Part shown: positions 1 to 11,660 of the stretch, piece after piece | How positions within the stretch are numbered: the first letter of the stretch is position 1 | How the letters are laid out: every line of letters starts with the position of its first letter | The notes under the pieces: generated by a model | The model's database searches: none | Told to the model about the DNA's origin: nothing | Seen by the model: the letters and a program-made list of their open reading frames with translations, nothing else | Made by a program: the position numbers and the translations under genes | NCBI GenBank assembly: GCA_016165875.1 | Contig: JABBOT010000001.1 | Span: 35,767,011 to 35,831,010, forward strand | Direction of reading: 5' to 3' | DNA length: 64,000 bases | From: Acanthopleura granulata | Taxonomy: Eukaryota > Mollusca > Polyplacophora > Chitonida > Chitonidae

Positions 1-24
1 AATGGGTCGACTCTATTTACATCT

Positions 25-250
25 AGTCGGTTAGCGCGTTAGCGTAGCGCAATGACCCAGAAGCCTCCAACCAATAAAGTCGCTGTGAGTTCAAGACGAG
101 CTTATGCTGGCTTCCTCTCCGGCCGTACGTGGGAAGGTTCGCCAGCAACCTGCGGATGGTCGTTGGTTTCCTCCGGGCTGTGCCCGGTTTCCTACGAAGT
201 GAAATATTCTTCAGTACGGCGTAAAACATCAATCAAATAAATAAATAAAT
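25..250 (+). repeat. tRNA-derived SINE, full or nearly full length (family A)
   Basis: Head with A-box-like ggttagcgcgttagcg and B-box-like gtgagttcaagacgag, then a body (tggcttcctctccggc, acgtgggaaggtt, tttcctccgggct), the motif gtgaaatattcttcagta, ggcgtaaaacatcaatcaaa and an AAAT-repeat end. The same order recurs at 5108, 11325 (minus), 50826, 53620 and 63420 (minus), so this is a dispersed family. The tail matches SINEs I know from molluscs; the family name is not certain. Confidence 0.85.
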
Positions 251-3200
251 ATTTACATCTGACAAACTGACAAGGGCATTTTCCGTGTGAACTTTCCAGC
301 AGACTTGCAAAAGCTTTGTTTTTTCCAAAAGTACAGGTTTATTGTGGGTAATTTTTTTCTTTTTCTTTAGAAATACAGTGTTCACGTTTTGCCATATATT
401 TGATTTCATCTGAGTCCATAAGCCAGAAGTGTACGATACATTGGCCATGTGGGTTGCATTAAGCACAAGTCCGACACGCACTGGGACGTTATATTTAAAT
501 CGGACATTTTTACTGAGATGATCATATGCACCTTTTTCAAGTGTATGCCCTTTTTTTCCCAAAACTTCGTTAATCTCGTTTTTGTAACTTTCCTCGTAAA
601 TCACATCGCCTTATGGGACAATAACCAAGACAACATCATTTACGGAAATGAAAGCGGAAAAAAATTGACATGGCAGTTTGTCGAAAGTGGCCCCTGATGT
701 TGGCATCCTACATGCAATTCGCATTAATAGCCCGCTCATTCATCCAAACATGTCAAAGTTGTCACCATTTACCACGTATTGTGGAGGAGAGAACGGTGTT
801 ATTGACGGCAACCAGGAACAGTACATATAGCTGGAGCTCACGTAAAGTGGAGGTCTTTGTAAAACTTCAGTATGCTGTTGCAGTATGCTGCTGGAAGTTG
901 CTCTGTACGCCAGGAAGTAAGTATGTAGCTCACTGAATAATTGTTAGAGGGCATCAAAAAGGTTTGACGAGAGACAAGTCATAAAGCATATATTTGTCAT
1001 TTTATACATGTTTCAGGTTTTATGTCTTTTCATCTGCGAAAAACATGTAAGACCCCAATTAAGTTTACGATGCAGTTTTCTCCAGAAGAACACTCCCCTA
1101 AATGACCACGTGACTTATCGAAGCTGGTTCCCTCGCCATTTTTCAACTTTGGAAACGATGTGACTACCAACATCGAAGCGAAAAGCCAAGATATAAATAT
1201 GTTCAATTTTGGCATTGCTATGCGTTATACCACGTCTAGGCTCCATTCCGAAAAAAATACAAGCTTGAGAGAATAGAAAAGAAAGAACCTAGAAAGCCTA
1301 AAATATCAAGGAAGATCTTGCCAACTATAAAGCTTGAACTTTCCAGGAAAGCAATCATCGTTTGGCAAAACTTAGTCAGCGGAAGTTTTTGCGTGAGGTT
1401 GGCAATTCCCGACTTACCACATTAAATAGATGTCAACCGGAACTTGCTAAATCATTGCAAAGCTCCAGTTGTATTTCAACGGAATTAAATTTTGCAATTT
1501 AAAGAAGGAAGTAATGGCAACTCTGAACCTGTGTCGGGTATATTGCTCATAAACATGTAGGTTTATAGTGATCTGTGACTGTTATCGGGAATTTCCCAAT
1601 CAGTCTATTTGTAATTCATATCACACCGCAATACACCTCAGCAACTGCGGGTTTCCGTTTTGTAAACACAAACATTTCTCTGCATCACTCAATCAACACA
1701 AGCCTTTGGTGTACTTCAGTAAAGCATTTATACGATTCCTGTACTGCGTAACGAATGACAGTCACAATTTCACGCGGGAAAGCCTGGCCGTGTGAATAGT
1801 TGCATATGCGTTTGTCACGGGCTAAGATACTAAGTGTCAAATTATATAACATTGCGGAAATAGCAGACCGTGTGGCATTGGGAGCATTTGTCATTGTCTC
1901 TTCTAGGATGGCCCCGGGCGCTTACCATGGGCAGATTAGTTAGGTATTCTTATTATCCACATCGATCCCTTTGTGAAGGAGAGTGTTCTGCGCTTTAGCC
2001 CGAGGGGGCTGTGCTCTCCGACACATGTGTGCTCGACGTGCCAGGGTCGGGGCAGTGGGTAGCGTTAACAGAGCCAGAACCGAGGCTCTACACTCACTAG
2101 TTATCCGGAGACGATCGAGCTTTAGGACTCCGTCAATTGTTAATCGAGTACTGATTGATGGCGACTTGGTCTGACACTAGCAGTGTGTTTCCATCCACGC
2201 CGTGTTCAAACTGAAATGTTCCTCCTCCCTTAATAGACATTGATCGTACCACCCCGGAGCACGGCACGGAGCTCTTGAACAATGCCGGGGTGTCAAAAAT
2301 AACGTTTGCCACCGTCCGTTCCAGACGCGCAATTTGTAACAGGGAGGTAGCTGTTTAATCAGATTAAAGTCGTTTGTACTGTTCCGCGTTCTGCGTGTTT
2401 TAGAGCCCCTAATGTTCTTATCACACATTGACAAAATCAATGTTTTTCTTTTCGCCTGTTTCTGGTGCGCATTGGGGTTCCTGAATAGAGAGCGCAGGAA
2501 TTTACAGCGCTCTAGGGAGTAGGTTAATGCTGCCGTGCGTAATTTGATGATGTCTCTTGCTGGCACTAATTTGATTGGTTGATTGAACGAATTTACGTGC
2601 AGGTATTGAGGAAAATCTCTAAGGAAATCAAAAAATTTACAGAGTGTAAGATTTGTTTTGTGGTGTATGTTGCTGTTCAGAGACTCATGTCAGATTCAAT
2701 ACCTTGGACGCAGAATTTCTGGACTCCCGTGCTTCTGTTGTTCCCTAAGCCTTGATGCCAATAACCGTTCGAAGATGCTCTCTTGTGTTGTCTTGTGTAA
2801 AGCCTTCATGCAAGAACACACAAACAGACCATTTGTCATTAAACATTTTTCTCGTCAAGATATGGCTGCAAACCTGCCCATGACGGAGTTATTCGTTCAT
2901 TCACTGAGACTGTGATTCTCATGAATTACGTGTGATTTGTTTGAATCATCTTATTGATTCATCGATCAGTCAAGCCTGGTCTGCACTGTGTCCTGCGAAA
3001 ACAAACTGTGGTCAAACCGTCTGATTAAACCTTAAGGGTGGTAGTTTGGAGTTGACGGTCGGCTTGAGGGGTTTATAATGGCTTATGTCCACTCGCGTCT
3101 CGCGTCTGTCAATAGACCGCGCTAATGACAGTAGTAGGTATTCCTTACCCATCCATCACACCTGGCTAATTTTAAGGTTAATCCCTCCGTGGCTTCAAGC

Positions 3201-4204
3201 CAGGGCCCACCTCAGCGTGGGGGGGATGTGAAAGAGAAAACGTGCTGGCGGTAATTCCTGCCACGATCAAGAGGTAGAACCATAATTATGGAGAGCCAGT
3301 CATGGAGGGTTGCTACTCCCATCCTTCCCCTTGGCGAATTCTCCTCAAGGTTGTAGGTAAATATGTATGTAGACAGCATTCCAAAGAATCCAGTTTTTAA
3401 ATTATTCATCATGTTTATGAATGTACGTGTACAGAAGATTTCTCCGTTTGCCACCTTTCAGTTCGTGAAAAACAAAAATGACGGGAAGTTTAAGATTCAG
3501 CAGACAAGTTTAGACAATTTCATTTAGTGAAAAAGTTCTTTCGAATCCCAGCCATGAGGGTGTATGTTGCAAGACACATACTAAATCAAAGTCACTTACT
3601 AATGAAATATGAAACAGTTGCACTTGATCGTTAAATTCTCCGTAGCAAGCTAGAGTTGCATCAGAATTCCATCCTTAACCGAATCGATCGCGTTTCACGC
3701 AGCGTCCAGAAAACCATGGCTCGCGAATCATTGTGGCAATGTCTAAGGCGAACGTGCCTCTCGTCTTAAGTGACCTGCTTCCTGAGAGGTCCGCGCTATA
3801 GGTATCTGGAGAGCCGTCCTTCAAAATCAATTGCGTTTGATACATATTAAGTGAATGGTGCACTTATGCTGTCATCAGCAAGATGTAGCTGATCATAAAT
3901 TATTGGTGCTGTCGAACGATTCCTCGATAATCATGGGGGATAAGTGAGTGCAGCGGACAGCCGTTTAAATTCAGGTGCACAAATGGCATACCTTTGCAGT
4001 AAGAGTAGTTCTACCAAACAAGTGCATATGTTTAAGTGCAGCTCCTTGTAAAATAGCAGATGATGGTGAAAGCCGCCCAGAAAAAGGAAACTTTACACAA
4101 AGTTTTGGGCTGTGTCAGAACTTGACAGGAAGCTTGATTCCCAGGCCCTGAACGACACATTTTGTTCCGAATTTCGAAGCAGATCAAAACTTACACCGTT
4201 GACA
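251..4204. other. No gene recognised
   Basis: Only short frames with no protein resemblance. The longest, 129 codons on the minus strand at 2177-2566, starts with a basic sequence I cannot assign. No repeat other than local AT-rich runs. Confidence 0.6.
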
Positions 4205-4310
4205 AAATACAGATTTATTCATTTATTTATTTGATTATTGTCTATTAAGACTATACACAAGAAATTTTCGCTCACATAACATCCATCAGACTTATGGAGG
4301 GAGGAACCAA
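4205..4310 (-). repeat. Decayed SINE family A tail
   Basis: tttattcatttatttatttg followed by a degraded version of the body, ending near a remnant of the ggtgggaggaa motif (ggagggaggaacc). Reads as an old minus-strand copy. Confidence 0.4.
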
Positions 4311-5107
4311 GAGCGTCCAGAGTAACTTTGATAAGTTATGTTGTCGGCCGCTTATTGAACCATATGAATCTTCAAACTCTCACTCCATTTACGAAGATAA
4401 ATTTTTGTCTTTGTATATCTTCAGGCTAACGCCATACACTACAGGTTAATTTGATGTTTCACAACTGTATGTCTACTCTGATTTTGTTACTGCCTCGAAT
4501 AAGAATTCTGTTATAGACGATTATTGATCATTTAAAGGAAAAAGCTGTTTCAAAGGACCTGTACCAAAAGTTCACTTAAATCAAGCCTTTCGCGTTAATT
4601 CCTGCCTGACATATTTCCTGACACAAACTAGAGTGGAATCAGCGGGAAACTTTCTCAAGTATACATGCAAATAACCAAGCCACAATCACGAAGGGGCACT
4701 CTGTGCATATGTACGTAAGTAAGAGATCTGACACACATAAAAAATAGGGGTCAACGTTCAAGTATTTATGTCCTGTGATATTGACGCCTTCCCAACAGAA
4801 GCCTTCTGCTGCTCAATCCTCGCATGATTCTATGCTGTGGTGAAGATGAGTGTCAGAACAACTAGACAACTAGAAGCTAAGGCTTGTCAAAACATCTATT
4901 ACTACTTTGTGCTTAATTGGTTTGCAACAGCTGTTAAAGCATGTATACCGTGAAAATGGGCTTAACCCAAGAAAGTAAGTCTTTTTCCGTGGAATGCACA
5001 CCACCTATTTACATACGTAGGTCATTTTTCTGTGCAATAGTCTCGAACATATTATAAGTTTCTCAACTCCAGTCTGTCAGGCTATAATACGAAGACCTGC
5101 AAGTAAA

Positions 5108-5386
5108 AGGTCTGCGTGGCCGAGGTCGGGGTAAGCGCGCCAGCGCGACGTAAAGACCCAGGTGCCTCTCGCCAATGTGGTCGCCGAGAGTTCAAGTCTA
5201 TCTCATGCTGGCTTCCTCTCCGGCCGCACGTGGGAAGGTCTGTCAGCAACCTGGGAATGGTCATGGGTTTCCTCCGGGCTGTGCCCGGTTTCCTCCCACC
5301 ATGATGCTGGTCGCCGTCGTATAAGTGAGATATTCTTCAGTACGGCTTATGAAACACCAATCACGTCAATCAAATAAATAAAATGC
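5108..5386 (+). repeat. tRNA-derived SINE, full length (family A)
   Basis: Complete copy with tRNA-like head (ggtctgcgtggccgaggtcg, then gagttcaagtctatc), the shared body, gtgagatattcttcagta, and caatcaaataaataaaat at the end. The A- and B-box spacing is as expected for an internal RNA polymerase III promoter. Best preserved plus-strand copy in the window. Confidence 0.88.
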
Positions 5387-6761
5387 AAGCAAAACGCAAA
5401 AGTGAAACATTTTATTTTAATTAATTTTTTCTGCTTCTCATTTTTAAATGTAAACGGAGTGCCAATATTAGAATTCAGACTGCCGAACGAAAGTTTGAAA
5501 AAAATTCCGGTTTATCACACGAGGTTAAACACCAAATTAAACGAAATTGTAGCCAGAAATTACCACACACACACGCCTCCAAGAATATGACGGTTTTGTG
5601 GCGTAATTACCATTATGGCCCTGTACAGTTCCCAGCGTGACTCGTGAGATAACAGCTCTCCACCTCCCACTCTCATCCGCCAGTTCTAAACCTGGCTTGT
5701 CATTATTTTCAATATCATGCCGCGGTTGTTAAACGAAAATCGATAATATTTTTTTTATTGATAATGTGTGATGAAACTCCTGTGACCAGAGAGATACGCA
5801 GATTAATACTTTCTTAATTCGGATTATTTTTCGACCATATATTTGGCCAGTTATCTTTTTTTTATATTTCCATCACTTCAGCGATCCAATTTCTGACGGT
5901 ATTACTCAAAAGATCAACCTAGATTAGTCTTTTATCCGTGTCTCGAAATCATTAGAAAGAAAGTCAAAACTCAAAGTTCGGCTGATCTGTCTTCGGGAAT
6001 TGTCAGTGCCCATGTTTTGGGATATATTTTTTTTCGGCAAAAATCTCGCAGCCTTTTCATTATCGCTTTTGCCAGCCCAGAGTAGCTATAATCTATTCAC
6101 CACTAAATTGGATTACCGCGATACAACAAGGCACGGGTCCTGGGTAGCAGAAATCCAATTTAGCACTTTTTTTCTTGAAAAACCGATGATGGATCATGAA
6201 TTGAAATTCCGAGAGAAGCGAAATTTTGTTTCATGCCCTGCTGTCCTTTGGAACGTTATGCTTTTCTGTGGAATTTGCTGTTAATCAAAACTGCCTTGCT
6301 GAAAGCATGATATCCGATAAGCATCACGTGTTACAAGAAGAGCAATAAAGGACCGAAGCTCTCTTTCCACAGCTAGTCGTGTAGTTCCGGTACACTTAAT
6401 GTCTGACTTTGTTTCACCAACGGTCGTACGCTATTTTTTTGTCGTAAATTATTGTTAAATTGAGGTACGATATCTTACATACTTGTCGTACCGCCAAAAT
6501 TATCGTACACGTACGACATTTTGATGAAAGAGGACAAACCCATGATAGCCGTTTCATCGTCTTCAGTACTGAGTCTGTTGTCACATTCATGGGGATTGAG
6601 CTGGGGATTAATGACATTCTCTGGGTTACAGCTCAGCTCGGCGATGACGATTTGGGAAATCATCAACAGAAACATTCATAAAGTTGATGGATTTATTGAA
6701 TGATTCGTGTTTAACGCCATACTTTGCCTGTACGACAGATGAGTTTCACGTCTGGAGGAAA
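5387..6761. other. No gene recognised
   Basis: AT-rich, several T-runs. A CGTAC-rich patch at 6420-6520 holds repeated cgtacga/cgtacg words. No coding signal. Confidence 0.6.
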
Positions 6762-6965
6762 CCGCCAACTGCAAAGAGGTGCCCCAGGGTCAATAACCGT
6801 CAACTGCCAAGAGGTGCCCCAGCAGGGTCAATAACCGCCAACTGCCAAGAGGTGCCCCAGCAGTGTCAATAACCGCCAACTGCCAAGAGGTGCCCCAGCA
6901 GGGTCAATAACCGCCAACTGTAAAGAGGTGCCCCAACACGGTCAATGACTGCCAACTGCCAACAA
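6762..6965. repeat. 38-bp minisatellite, about 5 copies
   Basis: Unit: caataaccgccaactgccaa followed by gaggtgccccagcagggt. Successive copies start at 6766, 6801, 6839, 6877, 6915 and 6953. The first interval is 35 because a CAG is missing; the rest are exactly 38. Copies differ at only a few bases, so recent expansion is likely. Confidence 0.92.
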
Positions 6966-7958
6966 TAATGTGTCAGTTGACGAACCTTCTTTAAATATAA
7001 TGCACGCATTATCGTCAGAAGAGCGAGGTCGATGGTGCAAAGCAACTAATCTCCAAGGAACTTCATGTCAGATGACTTAACGATGCTACGAACCTAGGTT
7101 TCGAAACCGGCAATCATATAGCAGTCGTCAACCAAAATGGGTTTTTCTGGCCAATAATCGCAGATCACGTCTCATTATCACCCATCACCGAGAGTAGTCG
7201 CGGTAGGAGAATCGCGAAGATTTCCGGTGCGACGACGCAATTTAACCAACATCTCATGTGTCAGTTTATATTTCACTTGAAAATTCTGCTTATTATCTTT
7301 CATTTCATTCAACTACATGCACATCCAGATATTTGAACATTGTCCTGACGAGAAGAGACGAAATACAACAATGCGAATGGTTAAACTTCACAAGCAGCTA
7401 TTACCGTATTTGTGGAATAGACCCACTGTCAGTGCTGTCTTGTCATAAATCTTGTTTCCCAGGTACGTTTATCTCGGCGAAAATTGTTGTTCTGAAGAAC
7501 AAGAATAAACACTGGCATCAAAACATAAACAGTTTGGATTAAAATCCAAATCTCGTATCTGAAATGTTATCTTTTGTCAATATCATGGAACAATCCACGG
7601 TGACATTATTTTTTCTTGCCTACGGCAGAATCTCCATCTCTCTAACCAGATGTTGTCCTGTCCGTATATCATACGCGATAGAGGTACAAAATTGGTTGCA
7701 TTTTTATCTAAATATAAACTTTATGCTGTCTACCGACAGGATACGCTTCCAAAACAACTGTGATTGTTGGATCATGCCGTATGGTAATTACTTTGTTATT
7801 GTGATTTCGTCCAATGTCACGGAAGCCCTCATGGTTGTGTTCCCTCCTTAACGAAAGTTTGCCTCTATATACGAAAGGTGTAATTCACGACTTGTTTGTG
7901 TACGGAGCTTCGTCAGCTGACAAAATCGTGACAAACGGTTTCAGGCCATTGACAGCTG

Positions 7959-8192
7959 CTAAATACCAGAAGTCTCTCGGTTCCTCCTAAAAGCTTCTTG
8001 CACGCCTGAGGTTCTTCCAAGCTCCATTTGCAAACTTAAGTAGTCGGCGTGCAGGACAGAAGTCATGATGTGCGCAAGCTGTGTCTTGTCCATCGCTTTG
8101 CCGAAGATGCCAGACATAACATCTAATTCAGTCACGAAATACTGACTACGGAGGCCGATCTGTACAAGGTCAAATACCATTATGCTGAGCAA
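7959..8192 (-). pseudogene. Possible coding remnant, minus strand
   Basis: A 77-codon frame with protein-like content (VFDLVQIGLRSQYFVTELDV, then MSGIFGKAMDKTQLAHIMTS), preceded by a possible acceptor (cttgctcag). Just upstream on the same strand, 8330-8410, another frame reads CIVNDPNNVWLDRFLVQWYS. At about 8440-8510 a third reads VQYMSDTTPVHTGNAIAEV, whose D-x-x-P-x-H-T resembles transposase catalytic-region text. They are separated by stops. The best guess is a decayed mobile-element or gene remnant; family unknown. Confidence 0.25.
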
Positions 8193-8929
8193 GTAGTAAT
8201 TGAAATAGCAAGATTACCGACTGCAGTGTGTTATGTATGACTTATTAAAGTCAGTAAAACCCGGACGTTCAAACGTCACGTCCATAAATTATGGCAACCG
8301 GTTGTTTAGAGTTAGTATTCAACACTCACACAGGGCAGAAGCAGTTCCCATTGAGTACCATTGAACCAGGAACCTGTCCAGCCAAACGTTATTTGGATCA
8401 TTGACGATGCAGTCTATTGTTCACTCCTATACCTCTGCGATGGCGTTTCCTGTATGAACTGGTGTCGTATCACTCATGTATTGCACGAGGACAATGGTCA
8501 ATTCAGCTTAGACTCGAATCACCATTGCTCCTAAAAAGACACCACAAGCCGTCAAGAACTATGTAAAGACTTTTTATTCAAAAAATTGTCTCTTACAACA
8601 TCTGCAATTTAGCTGCAGAGTAGGTAATTATCAATATTATATCTTGGATTTCATTGTTGATCATTATGATAATAATCGTCTAAAGAGAATATCTAACTGG
8701 AGCACATTGCTGTAAGACGTTCCTGATTTTAAAACATTTATGAAAGGCATTATATGTGCTTATTCCCATTGTAGTAATGGTAAACGCTGAAACTTTAATG
8801 AGATGTCGACGCTATTTGAATGGCCACTAGCCAACAGCCTCAACGCGAGTTCTCGCTAGCTCGGCTGCGGTTTAAACTCTCAGCTCAGCTATTGGTCAGA
8901 TATGTGGCCAACGGCTGTGCTTTATTCTG

Positions 8930-9046
8930 TCCACTGCGTCTTGTTCTCCACGGATTTCCTCTAGTCATACATTCAACAGCTGTCTTAAAAGTGAAAAAAG
9001 CCTTGAGAATGGCGTTAAACACCACTGAAATAAATAAATACATCAA
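8930..9046 (+). repeat. Diverged SINE 3' end
   Basis: Carries a family-A-like end: ccttgagaatggcgttaaac, then accactgaaataaataaata. The upstream part is too changed to align by eye, but a tRNA-like head might start near 8820. Confidence 0.5.
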
Positions 9047-9264
9047 ACAGTAAAATTATGTTTCTGTTTTCTTTTAAGAAGCCTTCTGCTCATAATTATG
9101 TTCCCACAAAGACTAGGAAGAACATTTATATACTCTGGAAAAGCACTTTCACATCTTGCACGGGGTTCTGTCACCGTGCATAGAGAATTTTCCGAAATGC
9201 AATTAAATTTAATTTAGATGCATCCATAGGCCAAACAAGTTTAGGATAACGCTGTTCAACCTCA

Positions 9265-9311
9265 AGGATGTCAATGGCAACAACCTTGACATCCTGACCA
9301 GCGAAAGCTGG
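9265..9311 (+). other. Two adjacent perfect hairpins
   Basis: aggatgtcaa (9265-9274) pairs with ttgacatcct (9286-9295) over an 11-base loop. After two bases, ccagc (9298-9302) pairs with gctgg (9307-9311) around a GAAA tetraloop. No flanking coding sequence or further RNA elements seen. Confidence 0.6.
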
Positions 9312-9760
9312 AATTACACCAATACATTAATTTCTCAAGCCTTGGTTGTCTGAAATATAAACGTCAAGCCAAACATTCTTATATTACTGGTAAGCTATGA
9401 GGGGGCGTTCCATGTGGATAGTCACCAGACTCACATGCAAACTAAAAAAAAAGCCAGTCCAACGGAGCGTAAAACAAATAGCATATCAATAGCAGAGACA
9501 ACTCAATATATGTATAAGAGGAGCAGTCGTTACTTCTAAGTGGTCCAGGGAAGAGAGTCGGTGTACTAGGCAAGCGTCCATAAGTTACAGGAAGATTCTT
9601 CTTGAAACTCTATCTGCAACTGTGTAAATTTAGAACAGTCTATGTTTATTAGCGACAGTTTCAGCTTCCGTGACTTAGCAAGCATGTGATGCTGACGTGC
9701 AGCCGCTGATGTGTTATGGAATGTGCAATGTTATCATGCAATCATCCTTAGATATATACA

Positions 9761-9981
9761 GGTGTCTGTTTCACAAATCGATTTTGGGCTATATCCCAAA
9801 ATTCTATTCTTTTCTAGAAAACAGAATATTTGATTATGAATGCTCAAACGTAGCTGAAAGCGCACAATCACAACATAGCATCAGTGGTCAAAATTTGATA
9901 GGTGTGATGCATGTATTTCACTGTTTAATTTGGATAACGATTTTAGACTACAACCCAAAATCGCTTTGTGAAACAAGCCCC
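9761..9981. mobile_element. MITE-like element with inverted terminal repeats
   Basis: The left end gtttcacaaatcgattttgg is the complement of the right end cccaaaatcgctttgtgaaa with two mismatches. The ends are about 220 bases apart. The left arm is itself a hairpin (attttggg, ctatat, cccaaaat). No open frame of note and no transposase; the frame across it (9697-10068) is not like any protein I know. A target duplication is not obvious. Confidence 0.55.
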
Positions 9982-10859
9982 AGGAGTGAACGATTTCCAT
10001 CTTTCATCATGATTTATAAGAATGGTTACTTTCCCTTGTCTCTGATACTGCGTTTGTACATTTGGTAGTTAGTGAAGCACAGTTCCCATTAATTATTTCT
10101 CAAACGTAAATAAAAATAATGGTTCCATTCTCTGAAATTATCGCGTATGTACCGCTGTGAATATGTATCTTGTCCCTCAAAGCATGATATTATCCATTAT
10201 ATTGTATGTCATCTGTATTATGACTGTTTTATGTTTAGCTCTGCAGAGCGGTATTCGTATGTCATGTCTGCACACCCCCGAGGTCTGTCGTTCCCAACAG
10301 AGAGAGTTCTGCATGTTCCACGCCATGCCTCACGGGACATGATCTGACAGATCATGCCACAACTATTTATCCCATGAGTGTTTCATTTTCATATCCACCG
10401 AGCAATTTATAATGTTTGTCCGAGTGTTACAATGAAGAGAAAAAGCGGCTGTAAAAACAGGCCACCCTATTTTTTGTTCAGTACTGGTTAATGCCGCGTC
10501 CCAAAAAATCCGCATAACTCAACACATCATGTAAGACAGCTTTCTCATGACAGTTCCATGCTCCGTTCCGAAATAGTATTGTGTGCTTTAAATATTTCAC
10601 TAAAATGTCCCACCTAAGAAACCAGGTGTGGAAACCGAAATTGGCATTCCAGCCTTCAACCAAAACGGGCGTTCCCAATCTATAACTGTGAGACCAGTCT
10701 CCAAAACCACGTTAAACTCAAATCACGATATTAAAAAGAATGCTATGTAAAAAATTAGGACGAATTCAACAAGCATTGTATGGCTTATGCAGATCATTAC
10801 TATATTTATTTATTTATTTTCGTACTTTTTTATGTTTAATGCATTAGCATTTTCTATCA

Positions 10860-10990
10860 GCACGACTAGCAGGTTTATGGCACACAAAGAAACGGAGGCC
10901 TCGGACAAATGCACGGGCTTTCACCAGGAATCTGACAGCATCCTGACTTAAGCCGCTGTCTAACTAGCGAGAGTTGGATTCAGTATCAGT
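10860..10990 (-). repeat. SINE fragment related to family C
   Basis: ggaggcctcggacaaatg, then tcctgacttaagccgctg and agcgagagttggattcag, the last resembling the B-box side of the 36945 copy. Heavily diverged. Confidence 0.4.
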
Positions 10991-11324
10991 AGTAGTATCA
11001 GTTTACACACCTCCCTAACATCTTGGTTTAAGTACAATCGGCTGTAAAAAAAATAATAAATAACATACATGATGTCAGTTGCATTGTATTAGATGTCACT
11101 AGCCTAGAATTACTCAAAATATGTGATTTCCTCTCATTTTAAAACAAACAGTAACACGAGTCACAGCGCCTTGTACTAACAGTTAAGCATGGCTATCTTT
11201 GGTTTGGTTGAACTTTCTGAAATGACACGGGTCGTGATTCCTCAAACCCAACAATACATGACAGCTCGCATGCATCGCCCTGGTTGATGTGATTATCGAC
11301 ATGGCCATTATCGCTACATCGATT

Positions 11325-11560
11325 TATTTATTTGATTCTTGTTTTACGCCGTACTCTTGAATATTCCGCTTAAACGACGGCGGCCAACATTATGGTGGGA
11401 GGAACGCCACCATGCGAAGGTAGACCTTCCCACGTTCGGCTGGAGAGGAAGCCAGCATGACCTGGACTTTTACTCACAGCGACCGCATAGGTGAGAGGCT
11501 TCTGGGTAATTACGTTGCGCTAGCGCGCTAACCATTTGAGCTGCTACATCGAGCCGACCC
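11325..11560 (-). repeat. tRNA-derived SINE, full length (family A)
   Basis: Reverse complement of family A: starts with the tail (tttatttatttgattc), ttttacgccgtactcttgaa, the body (acgacggcggccaaca, ccttcccacgttcggc) and ends in the tRNA-like head (gcgctagcgcgctaacc). A second tRNA-like head follows immediately at 11562. Confidence 0.85.
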
Positions 11561-11561
11561 C

Positions 11562-11660
11562 ACTCAGATTTGATGGTTGAAGTGTCACTCCAGGATTTAA
11601 ACTCAGATCTCCTGATCCCCTATCCAGCACTCTGCCAATTGAGCTAAAGGAAAATTCCCC
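11562..11660 (-). repeat. Second tRNA-like SINE head, abutting the family A copy
   Basis: On the minus strand reads TAGCTCAATTGGCAGAG (A-box and D-arm-like), then GAGTTTAAATCCTGG (B-box-like). Too irregular to fold as a working tRNA, so a SINE head of another family or an insertion target is more likely. Confidence 0.55.

Larger units (their letters stand above)
6966..9760. other. No gene recognised apart from the entries near 8.0 and 8.9 kb
   Basis: Contains the possible coding remnant, the diverged SINE and a pair of hairpins at 9265-9311. Otherwise unassigned. Confidence 0.5.

Noticed and set aside
2177..2566. 129-codon minus-strand ORF
   Set aside because: Basic composition but no recognisable motif, splice pattern or neighbours.
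5082..5377. Several overlapping frames at 5.1-5.4 kb and similar ones at 23-240 and 63437-63647
   Set aside because: These are translations of SINE copies, which explains why the same peptides recur.
9697..10068. 123-codon frame
   Set aside because: It runs across the inverted-repeat element and is a by-product of it.
11562..11660. Functional tRNA gene
   Set aside because: A- and B-box-like sequences are present but no proper acceptor stem or anticodon arm can be drawn. It sits beside a SINE.
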